Assembly (NCBI RefSeq): GCF_000299035.1
Contig: NZ_AKCS01000005.1
Location: 1-64,000, forward strand
Length of the DNA stretch: 64,000 nucleotides
DNA from: Bacillus bingmayongensis
Lineage (GTDB): Bacteria > Bacillota > Bacilli > Bacillales > Bacillaceae_G
Direction: 5' to 3'
Numbering within the stretch: position 1 is the stretch's first letter; every line of letters starts with the position of its first letter. Position numbers and translations under genes: made by a program. Positions 1 to 8,078 of this stretch are shown in pieces. Below the pieces are notes generated by a model that did not search any database, was not told the DNA's origin, and saw only the letters and a list, made by a program, of their open reading frames with translations.

Positions 1-1
1 A

Positions 2-268
2 TCTTGGTCACAATTCAGAGCGATGCTTGCGTATAAGGCAGAGTGGTATGGTAAACAAGTCGTCGTGGTATCAAAAACATTTGCCAGCTCTCAACTTTGT
101 TCGCATTGTGGAAACAAAAACAAAGACGTGAAAGATCTGGAATTGCGTGAATGGAAGTGTCTTTCTTGTGGTATGCATCATGATAGAGATGTCAACGCAG
201 GACAAAATCTGAGAAAAGAGGCCTTAAGGCTTCTAACCGTAGGGACTACGGGGATTGCCTACTCATAA
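2..268 (+). CDS. tnpB: TnpB (IS605 OrfB) RNA-guided nuclease, C-terminal part
   Basis: The reading frame is open from base 2, so the gene begins upstream of the window; the first ATG at 23 is internal. It shows the TnpB C-terminus: the SWSQFR...[10 protein letters not shown] block, then a zinc ribbon with CSHCG and CLSCG, then the RuvC III motif [11 protein letters not shown] containing the catalytic Asp. It ends at a TAA in the [13 protein letters not shown] tail. TnpB proteins are RNA-guided DNA nucleases that help IS200/IS605 elements persist; transposition itself needs TnpA, which is not visible. The catalytic residues of this part are intact, so the nuclease could be functional if the upstream part is. 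Confidence 0.92.
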   Translation, partial: SWSQFRAMLAYKAEWYGKQVVVVSKTFASSQLCSHCGNKNKDVKDLELREWKCLSCGMHHDRDVNAGQNLRKEALRLLTVGTTGIAYS

Positions 269-345
269 AGCCGAGGGATACTTTGGTGTTCGTAGGAATC
301 CCCCATTTCAAACAGTTCGTTAGACTGTTAAGTGGGGGTAGTTCA
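215..345 (+). ncRNA. Probable omega (right-end) RNA scaffold of tnpB
   Basis: In TnpB elements the guide RNA is made from the 3' end of tnpB and the right end. Its guide is the sequence directly after the element. Here the scaffold would include the stem at about 300-338. The guide would begin at about position 346, within the 5' edge of the surviving peptidase S15 sequence. The 5' boundary given is approximate. The structure is seen; expression and processing are inferred from the family. Confidence 0.45.
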
Positions 346-1678
346 AAATGTAGATGAAGAATTACACCCTACCGGAGGCAAACCTTATGCTGGGCCAGCT
401 AATCTCGGTTCATACGGAAATTACTATGTTCCTCGTGGATATGCCGTTATTTTAGGAGAAAGCATTGGCACCGGGAAATCAGATGGATGCCCAACAACTG
501 GTGACGAACAAGAAATTCTTGGTACAAAATCTGTCATAGATTGGGTAAATGGAAGAACAAAAGCATTCACAGAAGATGGTAAGGAAATAAAGGCGGATTG
601 GTCTACAGGAAATGTTGGTATGACAGGTGTTTCCTATAATGGTACATTGCCGAATGCGGTTGCAACAACAGGAGTTGAACCAGGTGGTTACCAAGGTGAA
701 GATGCAGATAATATGGCGGAAGCAGTATTAACAAGAGAGAATCCTGACGTTTGTAAAAAAGTTACAAAAGAGCTAACTGATGGACAAGACCGAAAAACAG
801 GAGATTATAATGATTTTTGGGATAAACGTAACTACGTGAAGGATGCCCAAAATATAAAAGCGAGTGTATTTGTTGTACATGGCTTAAATGATTGGAATGT
901 AAAGACAAAACAGTTTGCAAAGTGGTGGGAAGCTCTAGGAGAAAATAATGTTCCTCGCAAAATGTGGTTACATCAAGGAGGACATGGCGGAACATCTAGT
1001 AATAACTGGCAGCAAACGCAAAATAAATGGTTCGATTATTGGTTATATGGAATTGAAAACGGAATAATGAATGAACCGATGGTAGATGTACAACGAGAAA
1101 ATAAGGCGTGGCAAAAATTAAAAAATTGGCCAGACCCTGCGGCAGTTCCGTCTAAAATACGTATGCTTTTAAGTAATAAAGCAGTAGATTTACCACTTAG
1201 AATGGGCGCGATACAACAAGTATCCTCATTATTAGATGATGCAAAAATAAAATCGAATCAATTGGTAGCAACTCCAGAATTAGAATCACCAAATCGGTTA
1301 GTATACGTAATGCCTAAGCTAGAAAAAGAAATGCGAATAAGCGGTACACCGAAAATTTCATTTAAGGGGAATATTGATCGTCCAGTTTCAAATTTAACGG
1401 CGCTACTTGTTGATTATGGTGGTGCGAAGCCAGAAATTGTTACGAGAGGATGGATGGATCCGCAAAACTTGAATGGGGAAGAACAATCAACGCCAATTAT
1501 CCCAGGAAAAGATTACACACTTACATGGGACATGCAGCCAGATGATTATGTATTCCAAGCAGGCCATCAAATAGGAGTCGTATTAATTACAAGTGATTAC
1601 GACTATACAATTCGTCCAAAAGCAGGGACGAAACTTACAGTAAAATTAAGTGAATTAACATTACCAATTGTAAAATAG
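346..1678 (+). pseudogene. Xaa-Pro dipeptidyl-peptidase (peptidase S15), 5' end lost to IS insertion
   Basis: The frame reads as a secreted PepX-like S15 peptidase that removes X-Pro dipeptides. The nucleophile motif GVSYNG, the acid in NDWNVK and the His in QGGHGG are all present, followed by the C-terminal beta-sandwich domain. The N-terminus, including any signal peptide and the first beta-propeller-like part, is missing because an IS605 right end abuts the frame at about 345. The GTG at 332 lies inside the IS and has no good RBS. From memory of B. cereus homologues, a stretch of roughly 25 residues is also missing between the NAVATTGVE and PGGYQGED segments, which points to an internal in-frame deletion. 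It is most likely a dead gene. A hairpin terminator follows. Confidence 0.85.
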
Positions 1679-1684
1679 AAGGAA

Positions 1685-1709
1685 GCCTCCGAATTTGGAG
1701 GCTTTTTTT
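1685..1709 (+). terminator. Intrinsic terminator after peptidase S15 gene
   Basis: GCCTCC at 1685-1690 pairs with GGAGGC at 1697-1702, followed by seven T. Confidence 0.9.
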
Positions 1710-1863
1710 GTACTGAAAAAAGTAGGGATTTAAAGGAATACTCTATATACTTCTCTAGCATAAATATTATGTTATTTTGAAATAATATAATATTTATTAT
1801 ATAATATTTTCGTATTAATAATGGATAATCATAATTTTTTAAATGAGGAGAATGGTAATATCT

Positions 1864-2094
1864 ATGAAAGATGTAGATTTTATACTAGAAAGTGATGAAA
1901 CATTAAAGCCATCTGAACGATTAGTATTATTACTGTTAGAAAAACATAGAATTTTATATACAAATGATCTGCTAGCGTTATCTAATTTATCATATAAAAC
2001 ATTAACAGATTCATTAACGGAACTCGTAGTAAAATCATACGTATTAAAAGAAACGGGAAAGGGAAGAAGGCAAAATTGCTATAGGTTAATGTAG
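1864..2094 (+). CDS. Small winged-helix DNA-binding protein
   Basis: This encodes a protein of about 76 residues with a helix-turn-helix pattern: a first helix (SERLVLLLLEKH), then DLLALSNLSYKTLTDSLTELV as the HTH, then a basic wing (GKGRRQNCYRL). The family looks like a stand-alone winged helix of MarR/ArsR style. I do not recognise a named gene. GAGGAG at 1845-1850 is the only good RBS. The ATG at 1864 is 13 bases from it, while ATG 1852 is too close and ATG 1843 overlaps it, so 1864 is preferred but not certain. It is flanked by A+T-rich spacers and is probably monocistronic. Confidence 0.6.
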   Translation: MKDVDFILESDETLKPSERLVLLLLEKHRILYTNDLLALSNLSYKTLTDSLTELVVKSYVLKETGKGRRQNCYRLM

Positions 2095-2289
2095 GAGTTA
2101 TTGTATCTATAAAAGAATATAAATCTAACCTTTTTCAAATAAAATATAAAAATCATTTTCAAATTTCATTTAAAAAATAAAATTTGATCAGGTACCTATT
2201 AACAATTATTTTTATATTAAAATCAGTTAATCATTTTCAAATTTACAAAAATATATACGAAATAAAAAAATAAAGTGTAACAAATTCAT

Positions 2290-2565
2290 TAGGGTACGGA
2301 GATTTTTTGTTTAGTGCAAAATAAAAATACATAGTATTGCAACCAAAAGTATACACACGGTTTTACATGGAGAGGCATGCTTGTAGAGGCTCCATGTCAA
2401 ACCAATATTGCTCTGCATTTTTCGTTGCAATTGTCTGCACTTTTGTTTTGCAGAAAACAGATTTTTTATTTACATATAAACACTGCAGTGTATTTTATGA
2501 AAAAATACAAAAATATATTTTGGTTAAATCCTAAACGGTTCATTCTAAAAATGAACCGTTGTTTA
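2290..2565 (+). ncRNA. Candidate structured RNA with terminal hairpin
   Basis: No convincing gene occupies 2095-2728. Within it, 2359-2372 pairs with 2390-2403 (13 of 14 positions, one mismatch) around a 17-base loop. Further repeated CTGCA/TGCAG segments lie at about 2411-2453. A perfect 11-bp stem at 2534-2544/2550-2560 follows, with a weak T-rich tail. The series of hairpins ending in a terminator-like stem resembles a small RNA or a leader, but no family was recognised. Short frames at 2337-2586 have no RBS and cross the hairpins. Confidence 0.3.
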
Positions 2566-2728
2566 TTACAAAAATATTTTTTATAGGATAACAAATTAAG
2601 AATAAAACGAAATTGCTATCATAATATTGTTATGTAAACTAAATTGGGTTAAAAAGGAATTTTCTATATTTGATAGAATTATTTCATAGTTAGAAAATGA
2701 AACAATTTTATGACAGAGGGAGATAACG

Positions 2729-3202
2729 ATGAATCCAATTGTAGCAATTACAAATGCTGTAATGAATGGAGAACAGGAGAAGGTAGTTGCATTAATAAAT
2801 GAAGATCAAAATCTTGTACATTCTTATAGTGAAGATGGCTGGACGCCTCTTCATTTAGCTGCTTATTTTGGTCATAAAGAAATTGCAAATTTTCTTCTGA
2901 AAAAGGGTGCCAATTTACATATAAAAGCGAAGAATCGAAATGAAAATACACCTCTTCAAGCAGCGATTGCAAACAAGAAAATTGAAATGGCTACATTTTT
3001 AATAGGGCAAGGAGCGGATGTCAATGCTGTACAGAGCGGTGGTTGGACAGGACTTCATGAGGCGGTATTATTAGGTGATGAAGAGACTGTAGCATTACTT
3101 ATTGAAAACGGAGCCGATAAAAGTATTAAGAAAAATGATGGTAAAACAGCGTATGATATCGCACTGGAAAAGGGACATCAGCACCTTCTACACCTTGTAT
3201 AA
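2729..3202 (+). CDS. Ankyrin repeat protein
   Basis: This is a 157-residue soluble protein made of four ankyrin repeats. The repeats are marked by DGWTPLHLAAYFGHKEIANFLL (about residues 38-59), NTPLQAAIANKKIEMATFLI, GWTGLHEAVLLGDEETVALLI and DGKTAYDIALEKGH. Such proteins mediate protein-protein contacts; the partner is unknown. RBS GAGGGAGA precedes ATG 2729 by seven bases. The next gene starts 46 bases downstream, so the two may be co-transcribed. Confidence 0.9.
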   Translation: MNPIVAITNAVMNGEQEKVVALINEDQNLVHSYSEDGWTPLHLAAYFGHKEIANFLLKKGANLHIKAKNRNENTPLQAAIANKKIEMATFLIGQGADVNAVQSGGWTGLHEAVLLGDEETVALLIENGADKSIKKNDGKTAYDIALEKGHQHLLHLV

Positions 3203-3248
3203 AGGGAATCAAAATAAAAAATTCATATTTACAAAAGGAAGCGATTAT

Positions 3249-3848
3249 ATGATAAACCATTGGAACGTGGGGATTTTTTTATTTAATGAAGTAGAAGTAT
3301 TAGACTTTGCGGGGCCATTTGAAGTTTTTTCAGTTACAACAGAGATGAATGGAGTTCATCCGTTCACTGTTCATACAGTCAACCAAGATGGAAATATGAT
3401 TACAGCAAGAAATGGATTAAAAGTGCAACCGGATTTTAGTATTAAAGATTTACCACCAGTTGATATTTTAATAATTCCAGGTGGATTAGGTGCTAGAGAA
3501 TATGGAATGAAAAATGAGATTATTATAAATTGGATCAAACAGCAAATGCAAGAAGTAAAATTAATGGCTTCTGTATGTACAGGAGCATTACTTCTTGCGA
3601 AAGCGGGTTTACTTGATTCAAGAAAGGCGACAACACATTGGGCAAGTATTGAAAGATTTTGAGATGAATTTCCAAATGTAGAAGTATTAGAGAATGTAAA
3701 GTTCGTTGATGAAGGGCATATTATAACATCTGCGGGGATTTCTGCTGGAATTAATATGTCATTTCATATAGTAAAAAATTTATTAGGTATAGAAATCGCA
3801 GAAACAACGGCAAAAAGAATGGAGTATGATATTAAGCTTCGTAATTAG
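3249..3848 (+). pseudogene. DJ-1/PfpI (GATase1-like) family protein, in-frame TGA
   Basis: The frame from ATG 3249 (RBS AAAAGGAAG) encodes a ThiJ/DJ-1/PfpI protein: NVGIFLFNEVEVLDFAGPFEVF at the N-terminus, IIPGGLGAREYG, and the nucleophile elbow SVCTGA containing the family Cys. A TGA at 3660-3662 interrupts the frame after about 137 residues (ASIERF). Exactly the same frame continues with DEFPNVEVLENVKFVDEG and SAGISAGINMSFHIV, then stops at TAG 3846-3848. An Arg codon CGA changed to TGA is the simplest explanation. The truncated product lacks the last third of the fold and is probably inactive. Confidence is high that the two parts belong to one gene. Confidence 0.85.
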
Positions 3849-3880
3849 TTTTATATTAAAGTTGTTTCATATAATGTAAT

Positions 3881-3917
3881 AAAAAAAGATCAGTGACAAT
3901 GAATTGCTACTGATCTT
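3881..3917. terminator. Bidirectional terminator between convergent genes
   Basis: AAGATCAGT at 3886-3894 pairs with ACTGATCTT at 3909-3917, with a CAAT/ATTG extension inside. There is an A-run on one side and T-rich sequence on the other. Confidence 0.75.
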
Positions 3918-3923
3918 CTTCAT

Positions 3924-4850
3924 TTAGAGCTCTCGTATATATGTTAACTCTTCTTCTAATAGAAGTGGTCGTACAGAAGCAGCGGTATTTTCGGCTGCTT
4001 GATTAGCTGTTTTTGCTCCAGGGATAGCAACAGATACAGCGGGGTGCGAGAGTACATAACGAAGAGCCAATTGTCCTAAAGTTCGTTTAGAATTTGAAAG
4101 GGACCTCAATTGTTCAACCCTTTGTAAATCATCTTGAAACCATGTTTCCTTTGGCCAATCTTGTCGTAAATCACCATCAGGGAATGTTGTTTGCTCTGTA
4201 AACTTTCCAGTTAGTATCCCCATTTTTAATGGTCCACGAATGACAGCTCCTAAGTTTTGTTCTTGTAAGTAAGGTAATATATCATTTTCAGGTGCCCGGT
4301 TCAGTATGCTGTAGTCAAGTTGTACAACATCAATTTCCCCATCTTTATTAAAGTTTTTAATATATTGTAAATCATGTGTAGAAACACCGACAGCTCTAAC
4401 TTTTCCATCCCGTTTTAAAATTTCAAATGCGCGAAGGAACGCTTCGGTTTCTTCTTTTTTGTCCCACCAAATATGACAAAAATAAACATCAATGTAATCG
4501 GTTTGCAGGCGAAGTAAACTAGTTTCGAATACTGCAATGACTTTTTCTGCTGTGTCGTAGACAGGTTCTCCATTAGGATCGTAGTGATGACCAATTAAAC
4601 CTCCCTTTGTAGAAAGAACAATATCATTTCGATGTTCTTTTATTGCTTGTGCCACTAATTTTTCACTATGGCCTAAACCATATACATCAGCAGTATCAAT
4701 AAAATTTACTCCGTATTCAATTGCCTTTTTCATTGCTACGATAGAATGTTTGTCATTTACAGGACCCCATTCATCACCACCAATTGCCCAAGCGCCAAAT
4801 CCGATTTCAGAAACAGTTAAACCGGTTTTTCCTAATGTGCGGTAATGCAT
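3924..4850 (-). CDS. Aldo/keto reductase
   Basis: This is a 308-residue NADPH-dependent oxidoreductase of the AKR (TIM barrel) superfamily. Catalytic residues are visible in order: Asp and Tyr in NFIDTADVYG, Lys in LSTKGG, and His in YFCHIWW. The C-terminal AIPGAKTANQAAEN segment is the usual phosphate-binding part of the cofactor site. The substrate is unknown. A perfect GGAGGAGGAG RBS precedes ATG 4850. The gene is convergent with the broken DJ-1 gene and shares its terminator. It is probably monocistronic. Confidence 0.93.
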   Translation of the reverse strand: MHYRTLGKTGLTVSEIGFGAWAIGGDEWGPVNDKHSIVAMKKAIEYGVNFIDTADVYGLGHSEKLVAQAIKEHRNDIVLSTKGGLIGHHYDPNGEPVYDTAEKVIAVFETSLLRLQTDYIDVYFCHIWWDKKEETEAFLRAFEILKRDGKVRAVGVSTHDLQYIKNFNKDGEIDVVQLDYSILNRAPENDILPYLQEQNLGAVIRGPLKMGILTGKFTEQTTFPDGDLRQDWPKETWFQDDLQRVEQLRSLSNSKRTLGQLALRYVLSHPAVSVAIPGAKTANQAAENTAASVRPLLLEEELTYIREL

Positions 4851-5138
4851 CTCTTTTTCTCCTCCTCCTAAGCAATCCCTAATAAATTATTCAGTGAAAA
4901 TGCGAATGTGTTTGAGAGATAATTTTGCTTAGATTGGATTAAAAACATAAAACACTAATTTATAGCACAAAACATAAAATTTTCATCTGAAATATAGAGA
5001 TGTCGTCGAAAGATATCTCTAATTGGTTAATTTATGAGATTTTTTTATAGAGGAGCTTATTTTACGAGAAGAGAATTTAGATTAGTAAGAGTAGATGCCT
5101 GTGGGAGTGAAATAAAATGGGTTAGGGGGATTTGAAAA

Positions 5139-5495
5139 ATGAGGAAACTCAAGAAAGTAAATGTTCCTAATACACCACACCAGCAAACACAGTCTAATGA
5201 ATATCGAGTTATGAATAAGAAAAAGTTGCGTCGGTTTATTTTAGTTTTTATTTTTATTTTTTCAGCCACTTTTTATGTTCAATATATCCTTACTAAGCAA
5301 CAAGAAATGATCGTAAAAAAGCGAGACACGATTAACAATCAGCAAAAGCAATTAATTTCTTTAAAAAAAGATTCACGTTATTTAAAGAGCGAAGTTAAAA
5401 ATTTGACAGATAATGAAGAAGAAATTTTAAAATTTGCGAGAAAAGAGTATCAATTCTCTAAGCCGAATGAAACTATATTTGTATTACCTAAGTAG
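5139..5495 (+). CDS. FtsB/DivIC-family septum protein (paralogue)
   Basis: The protein has 118 residues: a basic cytoplasmic tail, one membrane segment at about residues 32-50 (FILVFIFIFSATFYVQYIL), then an extracytoplasmic coiled coil (KQQEMIVKKRDTINNQQKQLISLKKDSRYLKSE is heptad-like). It ends in a conserved FARKEYQFSKPNETIFVLP block typical of DivIC/FtsB/FtsL. In Bacillus the main divIC lies near spoIIE, which is absent here, so this is more likely a paralogue than the essential copy. A strong terminator follows. Confidence 0.75.
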   Translation: MRKLKKVNVPNTPHQQTQSNEYRVMNKKKLRRFILVFIFIFSATFYVQYILTKQQEMIVKKRDTINNQQKQLISLKKDSRYLKSEVKNLTDNEEEILKFARKEYQFSKPNETIFVLPK

Positions 5496-5548
5496 ATAAG
5501 CAGTGCTGAAAAGGAAAACGTCTGTTTAAAAAACAGTTAGCAAATTGA

Positions 5549-5602
5549 ACAGCACCTCCGATTGTTAGACACAACCTAACAATTGGAGGTGCTGTTTTTT
5601 TG
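5549..5602 (+). terminator. Strong intrinsic terminator
   Basis: A stem of about 20 bp (5549-5568 with 5575-5595) carries ACAGCACCTCC/GGAGGTGCTGT, followed by eight T. Confidence 0.95.
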
Positions 5603-5674
5603 ACTGCTTTTAAGGGGAAGTGTGTCATAATTGAACATTTGTAGGTGATATAATTTTCAAAAAGGAGGGGGTAT

Positions 5675-6427
5675 ATGAAAAAAGCGAACTTTATATATGA
5701 ACTAGAAAAACGAATTGAAAGTATAAACGGAGATGTAAGCGTCATGATACAAGGGGAAATTGTGTATCGATACAACGAACAATTTGTGCATCCATCAGCT
5801 AGCCTAATTAAGTTACCTATTCTTTCATGTGCTATAGAAAACATGAAGGATGGAACCTTAAATCCATATGAACTAATTCCTGTTTCATCTCTAAAAAAAA
5901 CTGGAGGAAGTGGTATTGTTGCTTCGTTACATACACCCAATATAACGATACAAGATCTCATTACATTGATGATTGCAGTTTCTGATAACGCTGCGACAAA
6001 TTGGCTTATAAATAAGTTGAAAATGAATCACATTCAAAAACATATTGATTCAATGCAGCTAAATGGAACGAAACTACAACGATATATGATGCAAGCACCT
6101 AAGGAAACGGGAAAGGATAATTTTACAACAGCTGAAGATATTGTATCTCTACTAATGCATTATGAAAACGAAGAACAATTTTATAACCCACTTGAGAAGC
6201 AACAATTTACCTATAAATTATGTGGGAAGTTAGAGGGAATTGAGGGATTAGAACTAGCAAGTAAAACAGGAGAACTGCAAACTGTTACACATGATGCTGC
6301 ACGATTGAAAATAAATAACCAAACGGTATATATAGCTGTTTTAAGTTCAAATATTGAATGTGTAAATTATGCAAATTATATATTTTCAGAGATTGGACAT
6401 TTAATTGTACAATATCTACTTAAATAA
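5675..6427 (+). CDS. Serine hydrolase, class A beta-lactamase fold, no signal peptide
   Basis: This 250-residue protein carries the three penicillin-interacting motifs: SLIK at 43-46, SDN at 103-105 and KTG at 197-199. The usual Glu-containing omega-loop motif (ExxLN) is not evident; the region reads KLQRYMMQ. The protein starts at its catalytic domain with no secretory signal, so it should be cytoplasmic. That, with the missing Glu, argues against true antibiotic hydrolysis and for an uncharacterised serine hydrolase. RBS AAGGAGGGGG precedes ATG 5675. Confidence 0.85.
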   Translation: MKKANFIYELEKRIESINGDVSVMIQGEIVYRYNEQFVHPSASLIKLPILSCAIENMKDGTLNPYELIPVSSLKKTGGSGIVASLHTPNITIQDLITLMIAVSDNAATNWLINKLKMNHIQKHIDSMQLNGTKLQRYMMQAPKETGKDNFTTAEDIVSLLMHYENEEQFYNPLEKQQFTYKLCGKLEGIEGLELASKTGELQTVTHDAARLKINNQTVYIAVLSSNIECVNYANYIFSEIGHLIVQYLLK

Positions 6428-6556
6428 ATATTGTTAAAATTCTGTAAATTGTATATAATATATAGTAAGCGGATACATTTCTTAATTTATGATGAGTCTT
6501 TAGCTCATTCGACTGTTAAGAAAACCGTTATCCTTGTATAAGAAAGGAAGATTTAT

Positions 6557-6883
6557 GTGTACGCTTCTAATACGATTTATATCGTAGGGGACGCAAAAGC
6601 ACCTCAAAACAATCCTATTACAGAAAAATTTAAAAGCTACTTTGTTGCATTTGTTGTGGAAAAAGATACAGGGAAAATTGTGGATGCGGATTGTTCAGCA
6701 ACTATTTCATTAACTGTCCAATTTGTAAAACATTTATTTCTACATAGAAATATAAATGACGCGCAATTAGTAGAAGAAATTAAAAATCGTTATTTCGGAT
6801 CATCTCAAAAAGCATTGCTTGTAGCATTAAAGGATGCGCAAAAAAAATATAATCAAATTGCTGCTTTGTCTACACATTCATAG
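6557..6883 (+). CDS. DUF3870 domain protein
   Basis: This is a 108-residue protein beginning with GTG 6557, chosen because AAAGGAAG lies six bases upstream; the ATG at 6554 is out of frame. The sequence matches the DUF3870 pattern (IYIVGDAKAP at the N-terminus, FVVEKDTGKIVDADCSATISLT, GSSQKALLVALKDAQKKY). The function is unknown. The family often accompanies transport or peptide-metabolism genes in firmicutes, and here ykfB follows. A terminator separates the two, so separate transcription is likely. Confidence 0.8.
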   Translation: MYASNTIYIVGDAKAPQNNPITEKFKSYFVAFVVEKDTGKIVDADCSATISLTVQFVKHLFLHRNINDAQLVEEIKNRYFGSSQKALLVALKDAQKKYNQIAALSTHS

Positions 6884-6886
6884 ACA

Positions 6887-6927
6887 AAATCCAGCCATAA
6901 GATCCATTCTTATGGCTGGATTTTTTT
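6887..6927 (+). terminator. Intrinsic terminator between DUF3870 gene and ykfB
   Basis: A 16-bp stem (6887-6902 with 6908-6923) and a T-run end the upstream transcript just before the ykfB ribosome binding site. Confidence 0.93.
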
Positions 6928-6950
6928 ATTGGACAGAAAGGATGAATGAA

Positions 6951-8000
6951 ATGAAAATCATGGATCTAACCGTAAAACGTCGCTATATCAAGCTTCATAC
7001 ACCATTTAAAACAGCTTTGCGCACTGTAACCGAAATTGAAAGTATTGACGTTTTTATTCACACAGATGAAGGGATTGTAGGAAAAGGCGCTGGAGCTGCG
7101 ACTCCGGTTATTACCGGGGATTTTGCGAGTGGAATGGAAGAAGCTATTTTAGGACCAATCCGCTCGGTATTAATCGGGAAAGATTTGCAGCAATTTCAAA
7201 CATTGTTATTACAGATTCAAATGAGCTGTGTAGGAAATACGAGTGCGAAGGCAGCAGTAGATATTGCTTTATATGATGTGTATTGTCAGTTTCATAATGT
7301 TCCGTTATATGCGTTATTAGGTGAAAAGAAAGAGATTCAAACAGACATTACAGTAAGTGTTGATGAACCTTTATTAATGGCGAAAGAAGCAAAAAAACAT
7401 GTAGAAAAAGGATTTTACACATTGAAAATTAAAGTTGGTAAATCAACAGATTTAGATTTAAAACGCATTGAAGCAATCAGAAATATTGTATCAAAGGATG
7501 TTACTTTACGATTAGATGCAAATCAAGGCTGGAGTCCGAAAGAAGCAGTGTCGATTATTCGAGAAATGGAACATAGGAATTTAAATATAGAATTTGTGGA
7601 ACAGCCCGTTCATGCGAAAGATTGGGAAGGGATGAAATATGTAAAAGATCATGTGCAAACACCAATTATGGCTGACGAAAGTGTTTTCTCAGCGCAGGAC
7701 GCTTTAAAGCTTGTTCAAGGTCAATACGCGGATTTATTAAATATTAAATTAATGAAATGTGGCGGGATACGAGAAGCATGGAAAATTGCCGATATTGCCG
7801 GTGCTGCCGGTGTAAAGTGTATGGTTGGCAGCATGATGGAATCATCGCTTTCTGTGGCAGCAATTGCACACGTGGCAGCCGCTCATCCCAATATTCACTA
7901 CTTTGACCTGGATGCTCCTTTATGGTTAATGGAAGAGCCGAGCGGAATCACATATAACGGACCAAAGGTAAACCTGCATCATGCAGTGAATATAAAATAA
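6951..8000 (+). CDS. ykfB: Dipeptide epimerase (L-Ala-D/L-Glu epimerase type)
   Basis: This is an enolase-superfamily protein of 349 residues in the muconate-lactonising subgroup. The catalytic Lys pair motif LKIKVG is present, with metal ligands in LRLDANQGW, FVEQPV and MADES, followed by NIKLMKCGG. It epimerises the dipeptide L-Ala-D-Glu released from peptidoglycan so that ordinary peptidases can use it. ATG 6951 lies nine bases from AGAAAGG; the in-frame ATG 6942 touches the RBS and is rejected. The next gene is the partner endopeptidase ykfC, as in the B. subtilis dpp-ykf locus. Confidence 0.93.
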   Translation: MKIMDLTVKRRYIKLHTPFKTALRTVTEIESIDVFIHTDEGIVGKGAGAATPVITGDFASGMEEAILGPIRSVLIGKDLQQFQTLLLQIQMSCVGNTSAKAAVDIALYDVYCQFHNVPLYALLGEKKEIQTDITVSVDEPLLMAKEAKKHVEKGFYTLKIKVGKSTDLDLKRIEAIRNIVSKDVTLRLDANQGWSPKEAVSIIREMEHRNLNIEFVEQPVHAKDWEGMKYVKDHVQTPIMADESVFSAQDALKLVQGQYADLLNIKLMKCGGIREAWKIADIAGAAGVKCMVGSMMESSLSVAAIAHVAAAHPNIHYFDLDAPLWLMEEPSGITYNGPKVNLHHAVNIK

Positions 8001-8078
8001 AGTTTCAGTGGAAGTGTTGTCTTAGAAGTCACGTTCTGTTTGAGCAGGGAGAAATATTAATAGAAGGAGGATGTGTTT

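Larger units (their letters stand above)
1..345 (+). mobile_element. IS200/IS605-family element, 3' part with right end
   Basis: The window opens inside an IS605-type transposon. It contains the C-terminal part of tnpB followed by about 75 bp of right end. The right end has a strong hairpin: CCCCCA at about 300-305 pairs with TGGGGG at 333-338, with CAGT/ACTG pairs inside it. It finishes in GTAGTTCA at about 338-345, the usual style of an IS605 right end that lacks terminal inverted repeats. The peptidase S15 reading frame resumes immediately afterwards, so the element sits inside that gene. The left end lies outside the window. The exact cleavage point is uncertain by a few bases. Confidence 0.85.

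Noticed and set aside
2337-2586. Two overlapping short plus-strand frames
   Set aside because: Neither has an RBS, and they run through hairpins better explained as RNA structure.
6834-6950. Upstream extension of the ykfB frame
   Set aside because: It would begin inside the DUF3870 gene and pass through the terminator; the RBS fits ATG 6951.
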